From NCBI GenBank assembly GCA_946800325.1, contig OX326956.1, positions 74,597,087-74,661,086 of the forward strand: a stretch of DNA of 64,000 nucleotides, given 5' to 3'. The notes under the pieces were generated by a model. The model searched no databases. It worked only from the letters and a program-made list of their open reading frames with translations, and was not told where the DNA came from. Of this stretch, positions 47,880 through 59,300 are shown piece by piece; position 1 is the first letter of the stretch, and every line of letters begins with the position of its first letter. The translations under genes and the position numbers were made by a program. Source of the DNA: Luzula sylvatica (taxonomy: Eukaryota; Streptophyta; Magnoliopsida; Poales; Juncaceae).

Positions 47880-48750
47880 TCTCCATTTTTCTTAAAATTA
47901 ACTGTCAACAATGTTTTTGAATTATTATTTTACTATTTATATTTTAGGAGGATTTACATATGGGATTTTAAGAATGGAAAATATGATATTTTTATTTTTA
48001 AAGGGGTAAATATTCAATGCATCATCGACTGGGGAAAATATGATATTTATAAATTCAATGTTTTTTAAATATCATAGAATATTCAATGCATCATAGAAAT
48101 ATAAATAGTAAAATAACTCGTAACATATGGTATTTCAATGTTGCATTTTTAATGCATATCCAATTATTAGATACATGATCATTTACTTCGTGAGATAGAA
48201 TAACTCGTAACATATTCAATGCATCATCGACTACTTGTCATTTCCTAAAAACACAGTCAACAAAATTTGCATGGAAAATAGGAAAATAGGAATGCAACAT
48301 TTACCCCTTTAAAAATATGCAACATTGAATATGCATATGTTGCAACATTTTCCTATTTTCATATTGCATGACATTTTTCTTAAAATTAACTCGTAACATA
48401 TTCAATGCATCATCCAATTATTAAGAATGCAACATTGAATATGCATTAAAAATTCTATGATATTTTTATTTTTAAATATTTACCCCTTTAAAAATTCTAT
48501 GATGCATTGAATATTTATTATTTCAATGCATTGAATATTTATATTTTTAAAGGGGAAAATATGATATTTATATTTTTAAATATTCAATGCATTTAAATAT
48601 GCATTGAAATAAAAATTTACATATTAAAACCATCCAATTATTAGATACATGATCATTTACTTCGTGAGATAGAATAACTCGTAACATATTCAATGCATCA
48701 TCGACTACTTGTCATTTCCTAAAAACACAGTCAACAAAATTTGCACATAT
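47880..48750. repeat. Scrambled repeat block with a 112 bp perfect direct repeat
   Basis: 48160-48271 and 48634-48745 appear identical, starting 'ccaattattagatacatgat'. Between and before them the same short words ('attcaatgcatcat', 'tttttaaaggggtaaat', 'aacattgaatatgcat', 'tttttcttaaaattaact') recur in both orientations and in shuffled order. A diverged single version lies at 7937-8005. Confidence 0.85.
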
Positions 48751-50062
48751 TTTTCATCCTAAACTATTAAACAATCGGTTGTATTTCATGTTTCCAAAAT
48801 TACCATGTATGATTGTAGGACTAGGATTATATCAATCAAAAAAGACTAATAAAATACTTTGGTGTACCGAAACATTTCTCTTCTAACTTATTGTTATCCT
48901 ATACCAAACTACAGATATCATATTCCTCCGAACAAGCCCTAATAATAAACCTCTCAGTCAGGAGATTTGGTTGGAAGATTAGCACATGTGGCCACAGATA
49001 TGACCGTTACTCTGATGGAATCGAATGATATCTATAAGTATTAAGTATAACGTCCCGATGATCACATTATATCATCATCATTGGTCGAATTTATTCAAAC
49101 CAATTAATTACTTAAAAAATTAATTAATTTCTTCCTATACCACACAAGACGGCTCATTTTCTTTTCATTTTTTTTTTCAAAGTGAACCAACCATTTATTT
49201 GATTGGAAGATATCAACTGAGCCATTTGCTTTGTGGCGGCTATAAACCCTTTTTTTTATCTAATTAAATAAGTGTTGCAATAGAATTAGGATTGGAATAG
49301 AATCATAATTCATGATGCATATGTGATAATTGAAAGGGGCGAGCGAGACCCACCAATCACACTTACGAAGACGAGAAATCCCATTAGGGTTTTTTTTTAA
49401 TTTTTTTGAAGAAAATATATCTACGAGTCTATTCATATTTCTATTCTTCAAATAGTTAAATCAAAGATGAGATTAGGACCTTAAGATGGTGTACGTGTCA
49501 CTTTGCAGTTTGCCAGATACTGTGTGACTGATAATTAATCATGCACCACCATGTTTCATTCGTTTCTTTAAATATTTCCTGCTCAATAGAGAGGCGAATG
49601 AATGAACAAAATTAAAATATTTACAGTTCAATACAATTGTAACTATAGATTATAAAAAATATACGTATGAAATATTATGATACCTATAATTTTAATTTTT
49701 TTAAGGAGGGGAGGGGAACCCGCTTGCCCCTAGTTCCGTCCATGCTCGAATAGATTCGTTGAAAGAATAGAGATGACTCGACTCGCGTCGCGTCGGTTGA
49801 TTGAATCATAAATTTCAATTTATTAATTCTCTTTGTACTTAATGCATATAAATCAATATACGAGTTTGTGTATATGTTGCTTAAATATATTTTAAATTTT
49901 AAATATTTATGTAAATATTATAACAAACCTATTTGATTAAAATTTATATCAAATATTTAGTATTTGTGTTAAAAAAAATAAATCAAATAACATATATTAA
50001 TGAGTTATTATACTATAAACTCAACGAGTTATTTAAACAAGTTTTAAAATAACTTCATACGA
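48751..50062. other. AT-rich intergenic DNA, no gene
   Basis: A minus-strand frame (49260-49451) is unrecognised. A short G-rich phrase ('aaggaggggaggggaaccc') is at about 49703. Confidence 0.45.
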
Positions 50063-50076
50063 GTCGAGTTGATATT

Positions 50077-50954
50077 AACGGTATTTCTTTGGATTGCTTC
50101 TCAGAACAAGATTCTAACGGTGGATAATCTTCAGAGGAGAGGATGGATTTTAGCAAATTGTTGTATGCTCTCTATGAGAAATGCTGAATCTATCAATCAC
50201 CTATTCAAAGAATGTCCATTTATTAAAAAAGTGGCTAAAAATAAATGAATTTTTAGGCCTTACTATTCGTACTGACCTAGATCCAATTGGAATAATTTTA
50301 TCCTCCATTGTTGATCTGAAGCTTAAGCAATTAATGGCGGTTGTGCTCTTTGGTATTTGGAAAGAAAGATGTAGGAGAATTTTTGAGAATAGTTCTATGA
50401 CAGAGAGTAAATTAGCTGAATCGATCATCACCGATCGTAAACTCATAGAGCAAGCCCTTGAAAATAGGGTTGTTCTTAATTCTCAGGGTGTTAGAGTCGA
50501 AGATGGTGAGGAGGATGAAGACGAGTAGAGGATCGAAGGGAGGAAAGAAGAAAGGGGATCTCATTTTAGGTTCATGTCGGAAGAGAAGAGTAGGAGGAAA
50601 GCGGTCTGAAGAGGTGATGTGTATGGATACCTTTTCCTAGTTTTCTCTATCATATTCGGATCATGATTCTGGGTTGAGTTGGAAGGAGGGAGTTCATATC
50701 CCAGAATTGACTTCTTGGATATACAGAAAACCAGGATATCCAGATTCTGAGATATCGGAAATGAAATGCAGGATTTCACTTTCTTCTTCTAATATTTGAG
50801 TTTGTAGAAGATTTTTTTTTCTGTATTTTTTTTATTATTTTTATTTTGGTTTAAGACTATAAGAGACTTTAATCCCTAATAGAGGCTGTAATTTTAAATT
50901 TAATCAAGCAATAGAAGTGGGACATGAGAGCCCACTCTATTTTTCTCAAAAAAA
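50077..50954 (+). mobile_element. 5'-truncated L1 LINE with 14 bp target duplication
   Basis: 'gtcgagttgatatt' flanks it at 50063-50076 and 50955-50968, and the insertion ends in an A-run of seven. The body carries the 3' end of an L1-type ORF2 and then an untranslated tail of about 430 bases. Confidence 0.9.
50093..50528 (+). pseudogene. L1 ORF2 C-terminus (zf-RVT region), frameshifted
   Basis: The first frame (50093-50248) reads QNKILTVDNLQRRGW, then CCMLSMRNAESINHLFKECP. This is the zinc-binding reverse-transcriptase domain (zf-RVT) of plant L1 elements, in which C-x2-C and later H/C residues are expected; here the second Cys is replaced. It ends in a TGA. The C-terminal part continues in the next frame to 50528, with MAVVLFGIWKERCRRIFE matching the usual 'W.I WKERN.RIF' tail, and then an acidic end. 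The endonuclease and reverse transcriptase domains are absent, so the copy is dead. Confidence 0.85.
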
Positions 50955-51072
50955 GTCGAGTTGATATTCAAATTTTTATTTTCCAGTCAATATTCAAAAT
51001 TTTATCCAACATTGATTGCACATACAAATAAAGGTTGTCCTGTTTTTTGTTCTTTTCATAGTAGAGAGTTTT

Positions 51073-51154
51073 TTTGTTTCACAATCAATATTTCATGCTA
51101 ATAAAACATACATTTTGTTTCACAGTCAATATTTCATGCTAATAAAACAAACAT
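51073..51154. repeat. 41 bp tandem duplication
   Basis: 'tttgtttcacartcaatatt' and the following bases repeat at 51073 and 51114 with two or three differences. Confidence 0.95.
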
Positions 51155-51700
51155 TGATGATTCATGTTTCTTTGTTTGTGCATGCAACCACTTGAAATAT
51201 TTGATCCTAAGGTCTCAGCTTGTGAAAATATTCATGTTTACATGGTTAAAAAAATGTTTCTCAAGGCTCCTTTAATATCATTGTAGGTTTCTTTTTTATG
51301 TTTTTAAGAAGAAAAAAAACGAACCCATGTTTGTGTTAGATTCATTTTCATTCTTTTTTTGTTCTAAATATCAAACAAAACAAGACATTGAAAAAAAATG
51401 TTTCCAAAGACTCGATCAGCAAATTAATACATCATATTTTCAGTATATATAAGATAAAAAAAAATACTAATATCTGACGCCAAATATTTGACAAAGAGTA
51501 CCATGCTTCAATATTTTTTTCATTAAAAAAACCGGGAATTCAACTCCTAATTATGCACATGGACTTCAATTACTGGTTTTCTTCAAAGGTTTTTTTGTTA
51601 TCACAAGGGTATTTTAGGCATTAAATGTTTTTTCACAAAATTATAGATCACAAATCAAGATCTAAAATTTGGTACAAAGATTCACAATTTGATACTGAGA
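51155..51700. other. AT-rich intergenic DNA, no gene
   Basis: No feature could be supported. Confidence 0.45.
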
Positions 51701-53399
51701 GAGAGGACAGAAGAATTTCACAGTTTCTATATTTCAGTAAAAAGTAATGATCTAATTACAAATAAGCCCCTGGTGAGATCACGAAAAGGTCCAGAAAGTT
51801 TTTATTGAGAATCGGTTTTCAAAAATTCATATCAAAACGAAATTTATCTCAAATAATTTGAATCAAAATTCTAAATCAAGAATACGATAAGATCTAAAAT
51901 CTCAAGTGAATTTTGGAATTTAAACAGATACAGAATTGATTCAACAAGCAGGGAAAAATTGTCCAGATCTAAAGTTTTTATCAATTTTACAATTTAGTCC
52001 TTAACAACATGATTTTGTAAAATCCACAACAAATAGAAAATTGCAGGAAATGGAATGATTCAAAATATGTATTAATATAGAGATCCAGATATAAACAGTG
52101 ATATTGAGTAGTGATTATTTCAAAATGTTTTTCTATTTAAAATTGAATTTACAAAACAGCACAGAAAATTGAGTATATCACAAAGAAAAAATAGGAAAAA
52201 TACAAGAAAAATTCCACAAAAATTCCACAAACTATATTTCACAGTATATAACAAGTTCACAAAGAGATTTCAATCAGATCTAACAATTCCTAATTAAAAT
52301 CCTAAACTAGAGAAAGAAAATACCGAAAAAGGGAATTCGAGTCCAAGAACGGATCTTGACGAAGTCCTCGAGCCTTCACGCCTTGAGAGGAGCTGAGAGG
52401 ACGAGGAGAACAACTTTCTTCAGCTTTGGGAGAGATTGGACAGAGGAATAGCTCCTCGGAACGGCCTCGAAAACCGTGCTAAGACACCATCTCCTTGGCG
52501 AAAATGGCTCAACGATGAGCAAAGGGAGCTAGAGAGCTCTCAACAATGGAGGGGGAAGAGGCTAAGACCTTTCCTTCCCCAAGAATGGAGTGGTTGACCC
52601 AAGAGGTCCAAGGGTGAGTTGAGAGAGAGGTTTTGAACGTCTTTTATAGGGGAAAAGAGGGGGAAATAATTCGAAAATTCCAGATCTGATGTTGCAACTT
52701 GCATGTGTAGGTAGCAAAATTTGCAACGAATCCAACGGTCCAAGTTTCATCCAATTCGGACATAGGACGAGGGAGAAAACCCCAAAATACCCTTGAGAAT
52801 ATCCTCCAAAGATTCAGAATAATTCATTTTTAAATCATCCGAAATTCAGCCCAAAAATAGTTCATCTCCATTGAAGACAGAAATGGACAGAGATGGGCCT
52901 GAGTTTTCTTGTTTAATTCCTTCTTGGGCTGAGTAATGGACAAGTCCATTGGCAAGATAAATGGAGAAGAGGAAGAGTCGCTTGGCTCCAAGATTGGAGG
53001 TTTGAACTGCCTGGCTTGATCTTTTGTGACACAGACTACGTGGACGATCGTGTAAAGCACAAATGGGAAGAGCGGAAGAAGAGTACCAGCATGGGATGCA
53101 CAGTATCCAGGCCACACAGGATCTGTCACGGTTATAAGGTTGACTGGTCAGACCTGGGGATTTGGTGTAAGGGTTTGTTTGTGGCTTTTCATGTGGCAAG
53201 TCAAGTTAGATGGGCTTTTGGGCTCATTTCACAGAATATAAATCATTTTCTGCCACAGAATATCCAGGAATATATCCGGTCTGCTGACTTTGTTTTTGCC
53301 GCTGAAATGAGTCAGTTTCGACCCATTTGCGTCAATTCGTGTAACGGGTCACGCTCTTGACCCGTTTCAAGTAAAAAACTCGATTTCTCTCTTGCGTCA
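51701..53399 (-). mobile_element. LTR-retrotransposon-like sequence, probably an LTR remnant
   Basis: On the minus strand a clear TATAAAAG (52648-52641) is preceded by a U3-like stretch (52650-53399). It is followed by a CT-rich leader and an R-U5-like, GC-richer region (52640-52330). No gag, pol or primer-binding site was recognised. The minus strand reads TGACGC at 53399, exactly where the satellite begins, which could be the LTR's 5' end. The other end was not found. The overlapping frames at 52540-53360 are not supported as genes. Confidence 0.4.
52641..52648 (-). promoter_or_regulatory. TATA box of the LTR-like element
   Basis: Minus-strand TATAAAAG in a C-rich context, followed within about 30 bases by a 'CTCTCTCTCAACTC' leader, as expected of an LTR promoter. 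Confidence 0.5.
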
Positions 53400-56300
53400 A
53401 ACTTTCTTAGTGTTTGTGAAATTTGGTGAAAAGTTATGTAGTAAAAGATACGTTACAAATGACCTAAAAACATGTTATTTGAACTCCTCAAAGCGTTAAA
53501 ATCTTGTTTTGAATCGAAAAACAAACTTTCTTAGTGTTTGTGAAATTTGGTGAAAAGTTATGTACTAAAAGATACGATACAAATGATCTAAAAACATGTT
53601 ATTTGAACTCCTCAAAGCGTTAAAATCTTGTTTTGAATCGAAAAACAAACTTTCTTAGTGTTTGCGAAATTTGGTGAAAAGTTATGTACTAAAAGATACG
53701 ATACAAATGATCTAAAAACACGTTATTTCAACTCCTCAAAGCGTTAAAATCGAGTTTTGAATCGAAAAACAAACTTTCTTAGTGTTTGTGAAATTTGGTG
53801 AAAAGTTATGTACTAAAAGATACGATACAAATGATCTAAAAAAATGTTATTTGAACTCCACAACGCGTTAAAATCTTGTTTTGAATAGAAAAACAAACTT
53901 TCTTAGTGTCTGTGAAATTTGGTGAAAAATTATGTAGTAAAAGATACGATACAAATGATCTTAAAAAAGGTTGTTTGAACTCCTCAAAGCGTTAAAATCT
54001 TGTTTTGAATCGAAAAACAAACTTTCTTAGTGTTTGTGAAATTTGGTGAAAAGTTATGTAGTAAAAGATACGTTACAAATGACCTAAAAACATGTTATTT
54101 GAACTCCTCAAAGCGTTAAAATCTTGTTTTGAATCGAAAAACAAACTTTCTTAGTGTTTGTGAAATTTGGTGAAAAGTTATGTACTAAAAGATACGATAC
54201 AAATGATCTAAAAACATGTTATTTGAACTCCTCAAAGCGTTAAAATCTGGTTTTGAATCGAAAAACAAACTTTCTTAGTGTGTGTGAAATTTGGTGAAAA
54301 GTTATGTACTAAAAGATACGATACAAATGATCTAAAAACATGTTATTTGAACTCCACTACGCGTTAAAATCTTGTTTTGAATCGAAAAACAAACTTTCTT
54401 AGTGTCTGTGAAATTTGGTGAAAAATTATGTAGTAAAAGATACGATACAAATGATCTAAAAACACGTTATTTGAACTCCTCAAAGCGTTAAAATCTTGTT
54501 TTGAATCGAAAAACAAACTTTCTTAGTGTTTGTGAAATTTGGTGAAAAGTTATGTAATAAAAGATACGATACAAATGATCTAAAAACATGTTATTTGAAC
54601 TCCACAACGCGTTAAAATCATGTTTTGAATCGAAAAACAAACTTTCTTAGTGTTTGCGAAATTTGGTGAAAAGTTATGTAGTAAACGATACGATACAAAT
54701 GATCTAAAAACATGTTATTTGAACTCCTCAAAGCGTTAAAATCTTGTTTTGAATCAAATAACAAACTTTCTTAGTGTTTGTGAAATTTGGTGAAAAGTTA
54801 TGTACTAAAAGATACGATACAAATGATCTAAAAACATGTTATTTGAACTCCTCAAAGCGTTAAAATCTTGTTTTGAATCGAAAAACAAACTTTCTTAGTG
54901 TTTGCGAAATTTGGTGAAAAGTTATGTACTAAAAGATACGATACAAATGATCTAAAAACACGTTATTTGAACTCCTCAAAGCGTTAAAATCTTGTTTTGA
55001 ATCGAAAAACAAACTTTCTTAGTGTTTGCGAAATTTGGTGAAAAGTTATGTACTAAAAGATACGATACAAATGATCTGAAAACATGTTATTTGAACTCCA
55101 CAACGCGTTAAAATCTTGTTTTGAATCGAAAAACAAACTTTCTTAGTGTCTGTGAAATTTGGTGAAAAATTATGTAGTAAAAGATACGATACAAATGATC
55201 TTAAAAAATGTTGTTTGAACTCCTCAAAGCGTTAAAATCTTGTTTTGAATCGAAAAACAAACTTTCTTAGTGTTTGTGAAATTTGGTGAAAAGTTATGTA
55301 CTAATAGATACGATACAAATGATCTAAAAACACGTTATTTGAACTCCTCAAAGCGTTAAAATCTAGTTTTGAATCGAAAAACAAACTTTCTTAGTGTTTG
55401 TGAAATTTGGTGAAAAGTTATGTACTAAAAGATACGATACAAATGATCTAAAAACATGTTATTTGAACTCCACAACGCGTTAAAATCTTGTTTTGAATCG
55501 AAAAACAAACTTTCTTAGTGTTTGTGAAATTTGGTGAAAAGTTATGTAGTAAAAGATACGATACAAATGATCAAAAAACATGTTATTTGAACTTCTCAAA
55601 GCGTTAAAATCTTGTTTTGAATCGAAAAACAAACTTTCTTAGTGTGTGTGAAATTTGGTGAAAAGTTATGTACTAAAAGATACGATACAAATGATCTAAA
55701 AACATGTTATTTGAACTCCACAAAGCGTTAAAATCTTGTTTTGAATCGAAAAACAAACTTTCTTAGTGTTTGCGAAATTTGGTGAAAAGTTATGTAGTAA
55801 ACGATACGATACAAATGATCTAAAAACATGTTATTTGAACTCCTCAAAGCGTTCAAATCTTGTTTTGAATCGAAAAACAAACTTTCTTAGTGTTTGTGAA
55901 ATTTGGTGAAAAGTTATGTACTAAAAGATACGATACAAATGATCTAAAAACACGTTATTTGAACTCCTCAAAGCGTTAAAATCTGGTTTTGAATCGAAAA
56001 ACAAACTTTCTTAGTGTTTGTGAACTTTGGTGAAAAGTTATGTACTAAAAGATACGATACAAATGATCTAAAAACACGTTATTTGAACTCCTCAAAGCGT
56101 TAAAATCTAGTTTTGAATCGAAAAACAAACTTTCTTAGTGTTTGTGAAATTTGGTGAAAAGTTATGTACTAAAAGATACGATACAAATGATCTAAAAACA
56201 TGTTATTTGAACTCCACAACGCGTTAAAATCTTGTTTTGAATCGAAAAACAAACTTTTTTAGTGTCTGTGAAATTTGGTGAAAAATTATGTAGTAAAAGA

Positions 56301-59300
56301 TACGATACAAATGATCTTAAAAAATGTTGTTTGAACTCCTCAAAGCGTTAAAATCTTGTTTTGAATCGAAAAACAAACTTTCTTAGTGTTTGTGAAATTT
56401 GGTGAAAAGTTATGTACTAATATATACGATACAAATGATCTAAAAACACGTTATTTGAACTCCTCAAAGCGTTAATATCTAGTTTTGAATCGGAAAACAA
56501 TCTTTCTTAGTGTTAGTGAAATTTGGTGAAAAGTTATGTACTAAAAGATACGATACAAATGATCTAAAAACATGTTATTTGAACTCCACAAAGCGTTAAA
56601 ATCTTGTTTTGAATCGAAAAACAAACTTTCTTAGTGTTTGCGAAATTTGGTGAAAAGTTATGTAGTAAACGATACGATACAAATGATCTAAAAACATCTT
56701 ATTTGAACTCCTCAAAACGTTCAAATCTGGTTTTGAATCGAAAAACAAACTTTCTTAGTGTTTGCGAATTTTGGTGAAAAGTTATGTACTAAAAGATACG
56801 ATACAAATGATCTAAAAACACGTTATTTGAACTCCTCAAAGCGTTAAAATCTAGTTTTGAATCGAAAAACAAACTTTCTTAGTGTTTGTGAAATTTGGTG
56901 AAAAGTTATGTACTAAAAGATACGATACAAATGATCTAAAAACATGTTATTTGAACTCCACAACGCGTTAAAATCTTGTTTTGAATCGAAAAACAAACTT
57001 TTTTAGTGTCTGTGAAATTTGGTGAAAAATTATGTAGTAAAAGATACGATACAAATGATCTTAAAAAATGTTGTTTGAACTCCTCAAAGCGTTAAAATCT
57101 TGTTTTGAATCGAAAAACAAACTTTCTTAGTGTTTGTGAAATTTGGTGAAAAGTTATGTACTAATATATACGATACAAATGATCTAAAAACACGTTATTT
57201 GAACTCCTCAAAGCGTTAATATCTAGTTTTGAATCGGAAAACAATCTTTCTTAGTGTTTGTGAAATTTGGTGAAAAGTTATGTACTAAAAGATACGATAC
57301 AAATGATCTAAAAACATGTTATTTGAACTCCACAAAGCGTTAAAATCTTGTTTTGAATCGAAAAACAAACTTTCTTAGTGTTTGCGAAATTTGGTGAAAA
57401 GTTATGTAGTAAACGATACGATACAAATGATCTAAAAACATCTTATTTGAACTCCTCAAAACGTTCAAATCTGGTTTTGAATCGAAAAACAAACTTTCTT
57501 AGTGTTTGTGAAATTTGGTGAAAAGTTATGTACTAAAAGATACGATACAAATGATCTAAAAACACGTTATTTGAACTCCTCAAAGCGTTAAAATCTGGTT
57601 TTGAATCGAAAAACAAACTTTCTAAGTGTTTGTGAAATTTGGTGAAAAGTTATGTAGTAAAAGATACGATACAAATGATCTAAAAACATGTTATTTGAAC
57701 TCCACAAAGCGTTAAAATCTTGTTTTGAATCGAAAAACAAACTTTCTTAGTGTTTGCGAAATTTGGTGAAAAGTTATGTAGTAAACGATACGATACAAAT
57801 GATCTAAAAACATGTTATTTGAACTCCTCAAAGCGTTCAAATCTTGTTTTGAATCGAAAAACAAACTTTCTTAGTGTTTGTGAAATTTGGTGAAAAGTTA
57901 TGTACTAAAAGATACGATACAAATGATCTAAAAACATGTTATTTGAACTCCTCAAAGCGTTAAAATCTTGTTTTGAATCAAATAACAAACTTTCTTAGTG
58001 TTTGTGAAATTTGGTGAAAAGTTATGTACTAAAAGATACGATACAAATGATCTAAAAACATGTTATTTGAACTCCTCAAAGCGTTAAAATCTTGTTTTGA
58101 ATCGAAAAACAAACTTTCTTAGTGTTTGCGAATTTTGGTGAAAAGTTATGTACTAAAAGATACGATACAAATGATCTAAAAACACGTTATTTGAACTCCT
58201 CAAAGCGTTAAAATCTAGTTTTGAATCGAAAAACAAACTTTCTTAGTGTTTGTGAAATTTGGTGAAAAGTTATGTACTAAAAGATACGATACAAATGACC
58301 TAAAAACATGTTATTTGAACTCCACAACTCGTTAAAATCTTGTTTTGAATCGAAAAACAAACTTTCTTAGTGTCTGTGAAATTTGGTGAAAAATTATGTA
58401 GTAAAAGATACGATACAAATGATCTTAAAAAATGTTGTTTGAACTCCTCAAAGCGTTAAAATCTTGTTTTGAATCGAAAAACAAACTTTCTTAGTGTTTG
58501 TGAAATTTTGGTGAAAAGTTATGTACTAATATATACGATACAAATGATCTAAAAACACGTTATTTGAACTCCTCAAAGCGTTAATATCTAGTTTTGAATC
58601 GGAAAACAAACTTTCTTAGTGTTTGTGAAATTTGGTGAAAAGTTATGTACTAAAAGATACGATATAAATGATCTAAAAACATGTTATTTGAACTCCACAA
58701 AGCGTTAAAATCTTGTTTTGAATCGAAAAACAAACTTTCTTAGTGTTTGCGAAATTTGGTGAAAAGTTATGTAGTAAACGATACGATACAAATGATCTAA
58801 AAACATCTTATTTGAACTCCTCAAAACGTTCAAATCTGGTTTTGAATCGAAAAACAAACTTTCTTAGTGTTTGTGAAATTTGGTGAAAAGTTATGTACTA
58901 AAAGATACGATACAAATGATCTAAAAACACGTTATTTGAACTCCTCAAAGCGTTAAAATCTGGTTTTGAATCGAAAAACAAACTTTCTAAGTGTTTGTGA
59001 AATTTGGTGAAAAGTTATGTAGTAAAAGATACGATACAAATGATCTAAAAACATGTTATTTGAACTCCACAAAGCGTTAAAATCTTGTTTTGAATCGAAA
59101 AACAAACTTTCTTAGTGTTTGCGAAATTTGGTGAAAAGTTATGTAGTAAACGATACGATACAAATGATCTAAAAACATGTTATTTGAACTCCTCAAAGCG
59201 TTCAAATCTTGTTTTGAATCGAAAAACAAACTTTCTTAGTGTTTGTGAAATTTGGTGAAAAGTCATGTACTAAAAGATACGATACAAATGATCTAAAAAC

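Noticed and set aside
52540..53360. Several overlapping frames of 60-117 codons
   Set aside because: They cover both strands of LTR-like sequence with a TATA box, and no domain is recognised.
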